A stretch of DNA of 64,000 bases from Rudanella sp031411995 (GTDB taxonomy: Bacteria > Bacteroidota > Bacteroidia > Cytophagales > Spirosomataceae): contig JANOCD010000052.1 in NCBI GenBank assembly GCA_031411995.1, forward strand, positions 134,532 to 198,531. The letters run 5' to 3'. Made by a program: the position numbers and the translations under genes. This document shows positions 26,273 to 35,900 of this stretch, in pieces. The notes beneath the pieces are model-generated. The model did no database searches and was not told the origin of the DNA. It saw nothing but the letters and a program-made list of their open reading frames with translations. How positions within the stretch are numbered: position 1 is the first letter of the stretch; every line of letters starts with the position of its first letter.

Positions 26273-27112
26273 ATGACAAAATCACTATGGACACTGGCAC
26301 TCGTTGCCAGCCTTGCCGGATCTGTTCAGGCCCAGATTCGTACACCCCAAGCCAGCCCAATGGCGACTGTTTCGCAAGGCGTTGGCCTCGGAAAGGTGAC
26401 AATTGACTACAGTCGACCGGCTCTCAAAGGTCGCAAAATGTTCGGCGATCAGGTTCCCTACGGCAAAGTGTGGCGCACGGGTGCCAACATGGCCACCAAA
26501 CTAACCCTCGATACCGATATGACCATCAGCGGCAAAACAGTGCCTGCGGGTGCATACGCCCTGCTCACGATTCCGGGCGAAAACGAGTGGACAATCATTA
26601 TCAATAAAACGGCACAGTCGTTTGGTGCGTTTACGTATAAAGAGTCCGAAGACTTTATGCGCTTCACCGTGAAGGCAGAAAAATTAGCTGCGCCTGCGGA
26701 GTTTTTCACTATTGAGTTCACCGATTTCACGCCTACTGCCACCGATGTGGCCCTACGTTGGGAAAATGCACAGGTGAAGTTTCTCATAAAAACCGACCCC
26801 GATGCGGCTATTATGGCTCAAATTCAGACTGAAACGGCCAAACCCGATGCCAAGCCGGGCGTTTTCTCGGCTGCCGCTAACTATTATTTCGACACCAACC
26901 GCGATCTGAAGCAAGCCCGCGAATGGGCCGATAAAGTGGTTGCCGCCGACCAAAAATACTGGACTTATTTTTTGAGGGGCAAAATTGCCGCTAAACAAGG
27001 CGACTGTAAAACGGCCAAAGCCGATGCTGAAGCGGGCCTGAAACTAGCGCAGGAAGCTGGCGACGATGCCTATATTAAGAACCACAAAGGCGTGTTGGCG
27101 ATGTGTAAATAA
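26273..27112 (+). CDS. DUF2911 family exported protein
   Basis: I start it at 26273, where MTKSLWTLALVASLAGSVQAQ makes a clean signal peptide; an upstream ATG at 26246 would add nine residues. The 279-residue protein has the DUF2911 core (about 25-180): SPMATVSQGVGLGKVTIDYSRPALKGR, VWRTGANMATKLTLDTD, GKTVPAGAYALLTIPG and EWTIIINKTA. The C-terminal 100 residues hold TPR-like helices (REWADKVVAADQKYWTYFLRGKIAAKQGD). The family is common in Bacteroidota and has no known function. It is divergent from the 2-hydroxyacid dehydrogenase gene across 74 nt. Confidence 0.9.
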   Translation: MTKSLWTLALVASLAGSVQAQIRTPQASPMATVSQGVGLGKVTIDYSRPALKGRKMFGDQVPYGKVWRTGANMATKLTLDTDMTISGKTVPAGAYALLTIPGENEWTIIINKTAQSFGAFTYKESEDFMRFTVKAEKLAAPAEFFTIEFTDFTPTATDVALRWENAQVKFLIKTDPDAAIMAQIQTETAKPDAKPGVFSAAANYYFDTNRDLKQAREWADKVVAADQKYWTYFLRGKIAAKQGDCKTAKADAEAGLKLAQEAGDDAYIKNHKGVLAMCK

Positions 27113-27138
27113 ATAGATGATAGTCGATCAAAAAACTA

Positions 27139-27146
27139 TATCTTTG
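27139..27146 (+). promoter_or_regulatory. Promoter -7 element of the desaturase gene (TATCTTTG)
   Basis: An exact TAnnTTTG match lies 69 nt before the desaturase ATG and only 1 nt before the hairpin at 27148. Promoter and hairpin are arranged just as upstream of glmS. Confidence 0.6.
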
Positions 27147-27147
27147 A

Positions 27148-27181
27148 TAAACGGCAATGGGATTATTCTCATTGCCGTTTA
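27148..27181 (+). terminator. 12-bp hairpin between the DUF2911 and desaturase genes
   Basis: TAAACGGCAATG (27148-27159) pairs exactly with 27170-27181 over a 10-nt loop. It lies 36 nt after the DUF2911 stop and is followed by only a short T-rich end, so it is a moderate terminator. It would also form the 5' end of the desaturase transcript if the promoter at 27139 is used. Confidence 0.65.
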
Positions 27182-27214
27182 TTCTATAGAAAGTTTCTCT
27201 TCATCCTGCCTTTC

Positions 27215-28255
27215 ATGCGTACACTCGGCCCCATCAGTGACCCTGGGTTTATTCAACCCACCTATTCCCGTTTTGATCAATTCATGTTGCATTTGTTGAA
27301 AGACGAGCGCGATCTGGTTTTTATGAACCTGGCTATTCGCATTACCCTGACCATTATTCCGCTGGCGGTGCTGCTCTACATGCCGTTTGTGACGGGCTGG
27401 GTTTGGGGCATTATGGCGGTGGTGTATCTGTACCTGAATAATATTGTGTTCAAAGGGCCATTTGGCCTCATGCTCCATTGCACCAGTCACCGCCCGCTGT
27501 TTAAACCGGAATACAAAAACGCTTATTACTACTGGACCTGGGTGATTGCCCCATTTTTTGGCCAAACTCCCGAAACCTACTTCAGCCACCACATTGGGAT
27601 GCATCACCCCGAAAACAATGTGGCCCCCGACGAAAGTACCACTATGCCCTATCAGCGCGACAGTCTGCGCAGTTTCCTGACGTATTATGGGTTGTTTATG
27701 GTATTCGGCGTAATTGAACTGGTTGGGTATCTGCGCCGGAAAAATCGCCTGAAGCTGGCCTACCGGGCAATTTTGGGTGAACTCAGTTTTTATGCCCTGT
27801 GCATCGGTTTATCGTTTGTCAGTTTCCCGGCTACACTGGTTGTTTTTGTGCTGCCATTTTTGATTTTCCGGCTTATTACCATGATCGGCAACTGGACGCA
27901 ACATGCGTTTATCTGTGCAAAAGAGCCATTGAACCCCTACAAAAACAGCATTACCTGCATCAACGTTAACTATAATCACAAGTGTTTCAACGATGGCTAC
28001 CACATTAGCCACCACGACCGCCCGGCCATGCACTGGACCGAACACCCGGCTTTTTTTCAGAAAACAATAGACAAATACGCTAAAAATCAGTCTATTGTCT
28101 TCGATCAGTTGGATTTTATGGGCGTGTTCTTAAACCTCATGCGTAAACGTTATGATGTGCTGGCCAGCCATGTTGTGAACGTTAACGGAGCCTTCCGCGA
28201 CGAATCCGAAATTGAGGCCGTGCTGCGGCAGCGGACGAAGAAAATAGTTTCATAG
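27215..28255 (+). CDS. Fatty acid desaturase family membrane protein
   Basis: Integral-membrane di-iron desaturases put double bonds into acyl chains, adjusting membrane fluidity. The 346-residue protein has about four hydrophobic helices (roughly 38-78 and 185-230) and the histidine boxes: HCTSH (88-92), HHIGMHH (125-131) and a C-terminal HISHH after NDGYH. These match the desaturase pattern HxxxH / HxxxHH / HxxHH in spacing. It has a predicted promoter and leader hairpin upstream. The preferred substrate cannot be read; hydroxylase or ketolase function within the same superfamily is possible. Confidence 0.88.
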   Translation: MRTLGPISDPGFIQPTYSRFDQFMLHLLKDERDLVFMNLAIRITLTIIPLAVLLYMPFVTGWVWGIMAVVYLYLNNIVFKGPFGLMLHCTSHRPLFKPEYKNAYYYWTWVIAPFFGQTPETYFSHHIGMHHPENNVAPDESTTMPYQRDSLRSFLTYYGLFMVFGVIELVGYLRRKNRLKLAYRAILGELSFYALCIGLSFVSFPATLVVFVLPFLIFRLITMIGNWTQHAFICAKEPLNPYKNSITCINVNYNHKCFNDGYHISHHDRPAMHWTEHPAFFQKTIDKYAKNQSIVFDQLDFMGVFLNLMRKRYDVLASHVVNVNGAFRDESEIEAVLRQRTKKIVS

Positions 28256-28260
28256 CTCCG

Positions 28261-28380
28261 CCGTTTCTATGCCGTTGGCGTTTCTATGGTTTCTGTGTTT
28301 CAATGCCCAGATCTGGTTGAAACACAGAAACGGTCAAAGGCCATGAAACCATAGAAACGGCCAAAGGCCATGGAACTTTA
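28261..28380. repeat. Complex inverted and direct repeat after the desaturase gene
   Basis: An inner 14-bp perfect stem (28290-28303 with 28317-28330) is enclosed by a 10-bp stem GTTTCTATGG (28280-28289) with 28349-28358. CCGTTTCTAT at 28261-28270 pairs with 28351-28360 as an alternative. Two direct copies of (T/C)CAAAGGCCATG occur at 28334-28345 and 28361-28372. It has no T-run, so it is not a simple terminator. It fills half of the gap before the DUF937 gene. Confidence 0.75.
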
Positions 28381-28464
28381 AAAACCCGCTCCCTCTGTTT
28401 CCCGAACATTAGCCCGAAAGGGTCAGTTAAGGGTCATAAAATCACTACATAATCGGTAGGTTTT

Positions 28465-29298
28465 ATGGCACTTAATATCCTGTCTTATCTCAGCGACCAA
28501 TTCTCGTCGTCGGTCATCGATCAGCTTGCCCGGCAATTAGACGAAACCCCGGCCAGCATTTATAAAGCGGTTGAGGCTGCCTTGCCTACTCTGTTGGGTG
28601 GACTGACCAACCGAGTCCAAAACGGTGGTGCCGATACGATTATTACCGTTCTTAAATCGGGCCACTTTAGCAAAGAAACCACCCCAATCGAAGCGGCTCA
28701 GGTAACCGATACCCGCGAAGAAACCCAGAAAGCAGTGGAAACCGGCCGCGAATTTGTCGGCACCATTCTGGGGGCCAACTCCGACCGCATCACCGAGCAT
28801 ATTGCCAACTATAGCGAGATTCAGCCCGCATCGGCCCGGTCGGTCATGGGTTTGGTGGGGTCTGTGCTGATGGGCCTGCTGGGGCGGCAATACCAGGAAC
28901 AGGGTTTGACAGACACCAACCTGAAATCGTTACTGATGGGTCAAACTGACCTGATTAAGGCAGCCTTGCCTGCGGGGCTTTCGTCGGTGGGCGAGTTACT
29001 GGAATTCGATCAGTTTAAAACGCCAACCGGACCGCCAACCGAGGTACAGGGAGCCGATAATTTTAGCGGAACACCCTTGAATCCGAACATACCCAAAAGT
29101 ACCGATGGTGAACGGCAGAAAGAAAACGTGCGCTGGCTGCGCTGGGCAATGGTGGCCATTGGGATTTTGGTGCTGGCTCTACTGATTCAGAAATGCCGCG
29201 AACCTCAAAATGGTGTCGATGGGATATATACGGACACCACCAGCAGGGCAGAACCTGAGCGGGTGGAAGACCGATCGCCAGCGAAGCCGAATAACTAG
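28465..29298 (+). CDS. DUF937 protein with one C-terminal membrane helix
   Basis: The first 195 residues match DUF937 (YidB-related): SSSVIDQLARQLDETPASIYKAVEAALPTLLGGL and a repeat of the same type later (ASARSVMGLVGSVLMGLLGRQ ... GLSSVGELL). Residues about 225-243 (LRWAMVAIGILVLALLIQ) form a single transmembrane helix, followed by a short tail. In other Bacteroidota such proteins often carry a further OmpA-like domain, which is missing here. The function is unknown. Confidence 0.85.
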   Translation: MALNILSYLSDQFSSSVIDQLARQLDETPASIYKAVEAALPTLLGGLTNRVQNGGADTIITVLKSGHFSKETTPIEAAQVTDTREETQKAVETGREFVGTILGANSDRITEHIANYSEIQPASARSVMGLVGSVLMGLLGRQYQEQGLTDTNLKSLLMGQTDLIKAALPAGLSSVGELLEFDQFKTPTGPPTEVQGADNFSGTPLNPNIPKSTDGERQKENVRWLRWAMVAIGILVLALLIQKCREPQNGVDGIYTDTTSRAEPERVEDRSPAKPNN

Positions 29299-29316
29299 TC
29301 GCCTGAAATGGGGATG

Positions 29317-29374
29317 AACGGAAAAAACAGATTAAAATGGCTTATGAAACCCATTTTCGTCTGTTTTTTCCGTT
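29317..29374. terminator. Hairpin after the DUF937 gene
   Basis: AACGGAAAAAACAG (29317-29330) pairs exactly with 29361-29374, and AAAATGG (29334-29340) with 29351-29357, so nearly the whole element folds. The U-rich right arm is typical of Bacteroidota terminators. It shows that the in-frame extension of the next gene back to 29337 is not coding. Confidence 0.8.
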
Positions 29375-29450
29375 AAAACTGGTAGCATACCGATGTAAAT
29401 TGCAGTCAGTTAGTTTTGATATACTTACGATCACTCAACAACCGCCGTAT

Positions 29451-31349
29451 ATGTCATACTTTTCTCGGATATACTTTATTGGCTTGCTCACAGCCTTGCT
29501 TCACCTGGCATCAGTTCTCCCCGCTCTGTCCCAAAAGAAGCCCGGTAATCCCCGCGATTCACTGTTTTGTAATACACCCGAACCTACCCCCGCCGAAATA
29601 AGGGCGTTGGAATCCCAGATAAAACTGGCACTGGCCGTCAAACAGGCATCGGGCACCGATAAAGCAGGAGTCACCACCTATGTTCCCATTCGGCCCCATA
29701 TTTTCCGCCGATCCAATGGCACCGGCGGGATGACCCTCAACAGCCTGAATAACGTACTGGCTCTTACCAACAAATTTTATTTCGACAATGGGTCGGGGAT
29801 TCAGTTTTATTTCTGCGGCACCTCGCCCGATTATGTCGACAACGATGCCTTATTTACCGCCTTTCCCAGGAACGACGAATCATCCGCTGACAGCCGCGAT
29901 GCCACAAACGCGATGAATGTTTATCTGGTCAATGTATTTGATGCTAGTAATGTACTGGGGTTTGCCAATTTTCCAAATAATTCACTTCAATCGACACGCT
30001 CGTTTATCAGAACCGGCAGACTGTCGGATAACTATATTGGGAGCTACGTACTGAATCATGAATTGGGTCACAATTTCAATCTCTATCACACCTTTCAGGG
30101 TAGTTCTTCAAGCTATACTCCCGAACTCGTGACACGCGGCAGCGGTGCCAATTGCACGTCGGCAGGGGACTTCATTTGCGACACTCCCGCCGATCCATTT
30201 GGTCGAAACGGAGCCACTTCATCTATCGTAAATGGTTGCGAGGTCTATACCGGCACCATTACCGACCCGAATGGCGAGCAGTACACTCCCCAAATGGCAA
30301 ACATTATGTCGTATTATGACGGCTGTAACCCCTTGTTCACCACCGGGCAATTTGAGCGGGTTCAGGGTGGTTTGGCAGTCCGGCAAAATGCGACAACCTA
30401 CACTCTTAACTGCCCCCCTACGCCGGTTGCCGCTGTTTCTAATCTGAATGCCACCCCCGGACCAAGTGGGGGGATTGTGCTAACCTGGCAAGACAACGCC
30501 AGTAACGAAATGGGCTATTTTGTTGAGCGAGCCACTTCGCCAACGGGCCTTTTTGTGCCAATAGGAGGATTGGGGCCTAACAATACCTCCTTTAACGACC
30601 TGAATACCGGCTCATTTACTACCTATTCATACCGAATCCGCCCCTCCAATAGCACCACAGGCGGACTGTCGGGAGTGGTTACGGCCACATCGGGCGCGAC
30701 TTTCTGCCGACCTACGTTCACAAGAGGTTGCTATGAAGAAGATGGCCTGGATAGTTTCACCATCAATGGCACCGTGATGAGTCAGAATACGGGCTGTTCA
30801 TCGACGGCTTATAATCAGTATATTAGTCCCGTCCCTACCCTTGTTGCCGGGCAAACCGTGCCAATCGGCGGACGTTTGCTCAGTACTTTTTATGAGGAAG
30901 GGATCACTATTTGGGGCGATTTGAACCGCAATAACACCTATGAAGCCTCGGAGCAACTTTTTCAGACTCCCGCCACCCTCACTACCGGGTTTTCGGGCAA
31001 CATAACTATTCCGGCCGGCACAGCAGCAGGATCGCTGAAAATCAGGTTGATTGTTCAATTTGAGGGCAACCCCACCAATCCCTGCGGTAACTACGAATAT
31101 GGTGAGGGAGAAGATTACATGGTTCAGATCGGCTCGACCTGCACCACCATGTTCAGTACCCGTGCGGGCAACTGGAACGACCCCAGCCTGTGGTCGTGTA
31201 ACCGAGTGCCAACGGCCAACGATTCCGTTGAAGTACGGCACGTTGTAACGGTGCCAGCCAGCACAATAGTCTCTGCCCGGCGGGTTACCTACACCTCCGG
31301 GGGCAAAGTTTCAGTGGGCACCAACGGACGCTTGCAACTGGGGCTGTAG
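29451..31349 (+). CDS. Secreted M43-type zinc metalloprotease with FN3 and GEVED domains
   Basis: I start at 29451, giving a signal peptide (MSYFSRIYFIGLLTALLHLASVLPALSQ) and 632 residues. The protease domain (about 75-370) has the zinc motif HELGHNFNLYH (His203, Glu204, His207, His213), CDTPADPF and the Met-turn NIMSYYDGC, the pattern of pappalysin-like M43 peptidases. A fibronectin type III module (about 380-465) follows, then a GEVED domain with GEGEDYMVQI (about 500-595), and a short tail TRAGNWNDPSLWSCNRVPTA that is a common Bacteroidota C-terminal module. No type IX sorting domain is complete. A -7-like TAGTTTTG lies at 29411-29418. Substrate unknown. Confidence 0.9.
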   Translation: MSYFSRIYFIGLLTALLHLASVLPALSQKKPGNPRDSLFCNTPEPTPAEIRALESQIKLALAVKQASGTDKAGVTTYVPIRPHIFRRSNGTGGMTLNSLNNVLALTNKFYFDNGSGIQFYFCGTSPDYVDNDALFTAFPRNDESSADSRDATNAMNVYLVNVFDASNVLGFANFPNNSLQSTRSFIRTGRLSDNYIGSYVLNHELGHNFNLYHTFQGSSSSYTPELVTRGSGANCTSAGDFICDTPADPFGRNGATSSIVNGCEVYTGTITDPNGEQYTPQMANIMSYYDGCNPLFTTGQFERVQGGLAVRQNATTYTLNCPPTPVAAVSNLNATPGPSGGIVLTWQDNASNEMGYFVERATSPTGLFVPIGGLGPNNTSFNDLNTGSFTTYSYRIRPSNSTTGGLSGVVTATSGATFCRPTFTRGCYEEDGLDSFTINGTVMSQNTGCSSTAYNQYISPVPTLVAGQTVPIGGRLLSTFYEEGITIWGDLNRNNTYEASEQLFQTPATLTTGFSGNITIPAGTAAGSLKIRLIVQFEGNPTNPCGNYEYGEGEDYMVQIGSTCTTMFSTRAGNWNDPSLWSCNRVPTANDSVEVRHVVTVPASTIVSARRVTYTSGGKVSVGTNGRLQLGL

Positions 31350-31392
31350 TGTAGGAACTGGAACGCTGCTCTGCATGAATTCGGGGGGTAAC

Positions 31393-31429
31393 AAAAAAGG
31401 AGGCCATCAATTCGATGACCTCCTTTTTT
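31393..31429. terminator. Bidirectional terminator between the metalloprotease and second susD genes
   Basis: AAAAAAGGAGG (31393-31403) pairs with CCTCCTTTTTT (31419-31429), extended inward by CATC/GATG after one C/A mismatch. Symmetric A and T runs suit both convergent genes; the susD stop is 20 nt away. Confidence 0.88.
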
Positions 31430-31448
31430 GAATTATTTAACCCGTCTT

Positions 31449-32975
31449 TTAGTCAATATCCCAGAACAAACGGGTGGCAAACACGTCAACAGCACCTTGA
31501 GCGGTTACGTTGGCACCGTTCGAGCCAGACTCCGTGTTCGGATAATATAACCGAACGGGCCGTTTTGCATCCGTCACCTGAACACTTTGTGGTATAACCG
31601 GCAAACCAGTTTTGCGGTATTCCGCCCAGGCTTCAAAGCCGTTGTAGTTGGCGAAGGCGAGCCATTTCTGAATAGCGATGGCGGCCAGTTTATCCGTCGA
31701 AGCATCCCAGTCATAGTTATTTACTTTGCTGGTTTTCAGGGCTGCTGCGCTGGCAACAGGTGCCCCTAAAGCGCGGAACGACTGCGTGATACCCTCCTCA
31801 AAATACGCTTTAGCCGTGTTGGGAAGCGTTACGTCGGCATACCGTTGCTTGGCTTCGGCCAGGTTAAGTTGCACTTCGGCGGCTGTCATAAGAACAAACG
31901 CCTTGTTGAACTGACCCCGTACCAACAGGCTTGGTCCAACCGCACTGGTGTTACCGGGCAAGTAGCCCGACGAAGCACCAAACGGTGTTCCCGTATAGTT
32001 GGCTGCAATTTCGCGGGCTGTACTAACACCCGGAGCAGCACCATTTTCATTCCCAACGGCGTAGGCAATGCGCTTAAGCCGAACCGTATCACCAGCTGCT
32101 TTCAGGCCATTCACCAGGAAAGCGGTAATTCGCGGGAAGTTGTTCAAGGCCTGACGCGCACCCGTTGCCGTATAACCCCAGCGTTCATAAACTGGGTTCA
32201 GTTTGCCAGCTGTTGCCTGGTAGAAACTTGCACCACCAACGGCCACATCTTCGCCCGTAATGAATCCCGCACCACCCGTTACAATCCTGTTGATCTCCGT
32301 TTTGATGTAGGTATCGCGACCGGCGACACGCGCCTGACGCATCAGAATTCGCATTTTCACCGAATTGGCAAACTGCGCCCACTTGGTAGTGTTACCGCTA
32401 AAAATGATATCCGAACCCGTGAAAGCTGAAGCAAACGCATTGGCTTTGATGTCGTTAACCGCTTCGTCCAGCAGCGTAATGAGGGATTCATACACGGCTT
32501 TCTGGTCATCAAATTTTGGAGCCAGTGTAGAAGCACCTTTCAAGGCATCACTATACGGAAGATTGCCATACATGTCCACCAATTGCTGGAAAATCAGGGC
32601 TTTCATCACTTTTGCCGGCCCTTTCAGGAATTTCTGGTTGTTGGCATCGGCGTTGTCGATCACAAACTGATAATCGTTCAAGTTGTCGTACAGGCCATCC
32701 CAATAGTTAAAATCACCATTGGTGAAGTTGTAGCCAAACTGCGTCGTACTGATAATATACCCGTTCGACTGTGTCCACTGCCCTGACCAATATGACCCCA
32801 ATTCGTTGGTATTGATAACGTTCAACGTTGTGGTATTCAGCGCATTGGTGAACACGAAGCTTGGCGTAGCCGTAGGCAGCGTATTCGGGTTAGTGTTTAT
32901 GTCGAAAAAATCTTCTTTGCAGGCACTACTGGCCAGCGTCAGAGCAGAAAGTAGTAAAGCGACTTTTAGTTTCAT
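31449..32975 (-). CDS. SusD/RagB-family outer-membrane lipoprotein (second pair)
   Basis: The 508-residue protein has a lipoprotein signal, MKLKVALLLSALTLASSAC, with Cys19. SusD landmarks include FFDINTNPNTLPTATPSFVFTNAL, the LYDNLNDYQFVIDNADA helix, KGPAKVMKALIFQQLVDMYGNLPYSDALKG and the C-terminal AIQKWLAFANYNGFEAWAEYRKTGLPV (the NGFEAWAEYRRTG family signature). It sits 21 nt downstream of its susC gene. It belongs to the same SusD-like_2 group as the protein at 3198-4613 but the two differ clearly, so the pairs probably import different nutrients. Confidence 0.94.
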   Translation of the reverse strand: MKLKVALLLSALTLASSACKEDFFDINTNPNTLPTATPSFVFTNALNTTTLNVINTNELGSYWSGQWTQSNGYIISTTQFGYNFTNGDFNYWDGLYDNLNDYQFVIDNADANNQKFLKGPAKVMKALIFQQLVDMYGNLPYSDALKGASTLAPKFDDQKAVYESLITLLDEAVNDIKANAFASAFTGSDIIFSGNTTKWAQFANSVKMRILMRQARVAGRDTYIKTEINRIVTGGAGFITGEDVAVGGASFYQATAGKLNPVYERWGYTATGARQALNNFPRITAFLVNGLKAAGDTVRLKRIAYAVGNENGAAPGVSTAREIAANYTGTPFGASSGYLPGNTSAVGPSLLVRGQFNKAFVLMTAAEVQLNLAEAKQRYADVTLPNTAKAYFEEGITQSFRALGAPVASAAALKTSKVNNYDWDASTDKLAAIAIQKWLAFANYNGFEAWAEYRKTGLPVIPQSVQVTDAKRPVRLYYPNTESGSNGANVTAQGAVDVFATRLFWDID

Positions 32976-32996
32976 GTCGGTCAGAATAACTGATGA

Positions 32997-35900
32997 TTAG
33001 AAGGAGAGGTTGATGTTCACCCCATACTGCCGTACGGGTGGCGTTTGGGTCGTGCTGTTGATACCAATACCAATCGCCGAGTTTGTGGTTGGCGTATTGA
33101 TATCACCCGCTCCCGGATTGCCCTGATAGCTAAATTCAGGGTCAGTGTAGAAGTTTTTCTTGTCCACAATCGTCAACATGTTCCGTCCGTAGATCGCAAT
33201 GCTGGCGGCTGAGAAAATCTTGGTTTTGCTGATCACCGATTGGGGTACACGATACGACAGGTTGATGTCGCGGAGTTTGATGAACCAGGCCGGGTTCACA
33301 AAGTTCTCCGAAATAACCCGGTAGCTGTCCACCCACAAGGCATATTCAGCCTCTGCCGTCTTCACGGTTGTGTTCGTCGTTACGGTTTTTCCATCGCTAC
33401 CCAGAAGGGCCGAGTTCGGGAAGATGTGCGGCAGACGATTTTCGGTCCACGCACCGGAGCCGGTAAAGGTCATCTGACGGCCCAAATCGCTGTACATCAC
33501 GTTGCCACCCCGATACTCGAAGTTAAACGTGAAGCCGAAGTTACCGTACTCCATTTTAGACCCTAAACCCGCAATGTGGCGCGGCAGTGTACCACCCCGT
33601 GATGTCAGCGTTGCCTGACGAAGGGGATAACCCGTTGTAGCATTCACCAGCACCTGACCTGAACCGTCGGGGGCGTACTGGTAACCATCCGTTTTCAGGA
33701 TTGGGAACCGCTCGCCTTTGATTACGTTCGTGTTGGCGTATGAATAGCCGCCATACTGGAATTCATTGATGCCCGGATACAGGTCGTTTACTTTGTTGTC
33801 GTTGTACGAATACCGCAGGGCTGCATCCCAGGTGAACTTACCTCCCCGCAGAATGAGGTATTTCAGTTCGGCCTCGTAGCCCCAGTTTTTGGTTTCGCCT
33901 ACGTTGATGAGCAGGTTGCTGAAGCCCGTCGTGTTGGGAACCCGAACCGTAATTACCTGGCCTTCGGACCGTTGACTATAGGCCGATACATCGAGGTTGA
34001 TGCGGTTGTTCAGCAATTGAAATTCGCCACCAATCTCAGTCGAATACACAATTTCGGGTTTCAGGTTGGCATCGGGCAGGGTGTTACCCACTGTCAGACC
34101 AACCGTATTACCGTAAGGGAAGCCTGAACCATTGCTATAGACCAGATCCAGACCGTAGAGCGGAATGTTATCGTTGGCGTTTTTGTTGGCGTTCACCCGA
34201 ATTTTGGCGTAGTTCAGGAATGAACTTTTGATGGCCGGGAACGCATCCGTTGCGATAAAGGAGAGAGCAGCCCCGTAGTACGGATAAGACCAGGCGTTCG
34301 ATGGGCGCGTTGGCTTATAGAAACGCGAGGTCTGATCGAAGCGGAACGTACCGTTCACAATCAGCCAGTTTTTGTAGTTTGAGGTCAAATCTGCATAATA
34401 CCCAACCCGACGCTCCTGCGTGTTACGCTCACCACCCGTTAGCTCGCCCTGCCGGTTGTCCACGTTATACACATCGGGTACAACAATGGAATTTGACTGA
34501 ACAGCAAGACTTTTCGTTGTGCGCTGGTAAATGCTGTTACCCAAAATCAGCGTGTTTTTGGTTGGGCCTAAATCTTTGGTCAACGTAGCCAAAAACTCGT
34601 TGTTAACTACGTTTTCTGTGCTTGAATAATCCCGTACTGATCCCAACACATCCGAAATAGCCCGGTAGATGCCCGTACCGTCGCCGTCAAAAAAGAATGG
34701 TGGCGGAATGAACGACTTGGTTTTGGCCCAGTCAGAATACTGAAACTTACCCACCGTATTCTTACCTGTCCGGGAGTTATTCATCACACCCAACCGCTCC
34801 GTAAACTTCAACCACGGGGTAGCCTGAAAATTCGCGTTCAGGTTTCCGTTCAGGTTCGCATCTTTATACTTGTTCCGGTTGTTATCGGCGTTGAAATATG
34901 GGTTGTTGTAATAATCATTGTAGAACCCGTTTGGATTGGCCAACGGGTTGGTTTGCCAGTCGCGCAGGTCACCCAAAGGCAGGTTGGCGGGCTGGTTTAT
35001 TACGTCATTGTAAAAATCAGACGAAGTCCGGTCGTAGGCAGCCTGCGTATAGGCCACATTAAAGCTGGTTGTCAGTTTGCCATATGCTTTAGTGGCCGAC
35101 AAACGGGCACCCGTCCGCTCGCTCTTGTCGTGCGGCACGATACCGGCAATCTTCTGATTTTCCAGCGATAGGTAGAACGAGCTGGTTTCGTCGCCACCCT
35201 GGATACTGGCCTGATTGTTCATCGACACGCCCGTGTCAAATGCCTTCTTCCGACCATTCTTAATGGCTGCATACGGAATAAGCAACTGGCTGCCATCTTC
35301 GGCAGTACGACCCTGAATCCGGGTTGAACCATCAAAGCGGTCGCCAAACTGCTGGTTTTCGTATGCTCTCCAGTTCGCTTTCATCCGAACTAGTGGGTCA
35401 CTGCTGTAACCTGCCGTACCAAGTGACTGATAATAGTGTGAACCAGAACCAAACTGATCCTGAAACTTGGGCAGGAAGCTGATCTCCTCAAAGTTTGTAC
35501 TGTTCGAGTACGCTACTTTCACTTTGCCTTTCGATCCGCGCTTGGTTGTAATCAGGATGGCCCCGTTGATGCCCGCCGACCCGTACAGGGTTGCCGCCTG
35601 ACCACCTTTCAGAATCGACACACTTTCGATGTCATTCGGGTTGATGGTCGCCAGAATCGTGGACGTGGTCTGCATACCGTCTAACACAACAAGAGCTTCG
35701 TTGTTACCCGTTAGCGAGCGATAGCCCCGAAGAACGATTTTCACCGCCGGATCAACGCTGTTGTTCACGTTATACACCGCCAAACCCGTCACTTTGCCCG
35801 ACAGGGCCTGCGCCAACTGGGGTGAGCGGCCAACCGTCACATCCTCGGTTTCTACCTTTGAGATGGCGTAACCGATCTCCCGCTGGCTTTTCCGAATTCC

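Noticed and set aside
29337..29450. N-terminal extension of the metalloprotease
   Set aside because: It lies within a hairpin terminator and precedes a clear signal peptide.
31393..31429. Attachment site or repeat of a mobile element
   Set aside because: It is a bidirectional terminator with A/T runs; no integrase or transposase gene is in the window.
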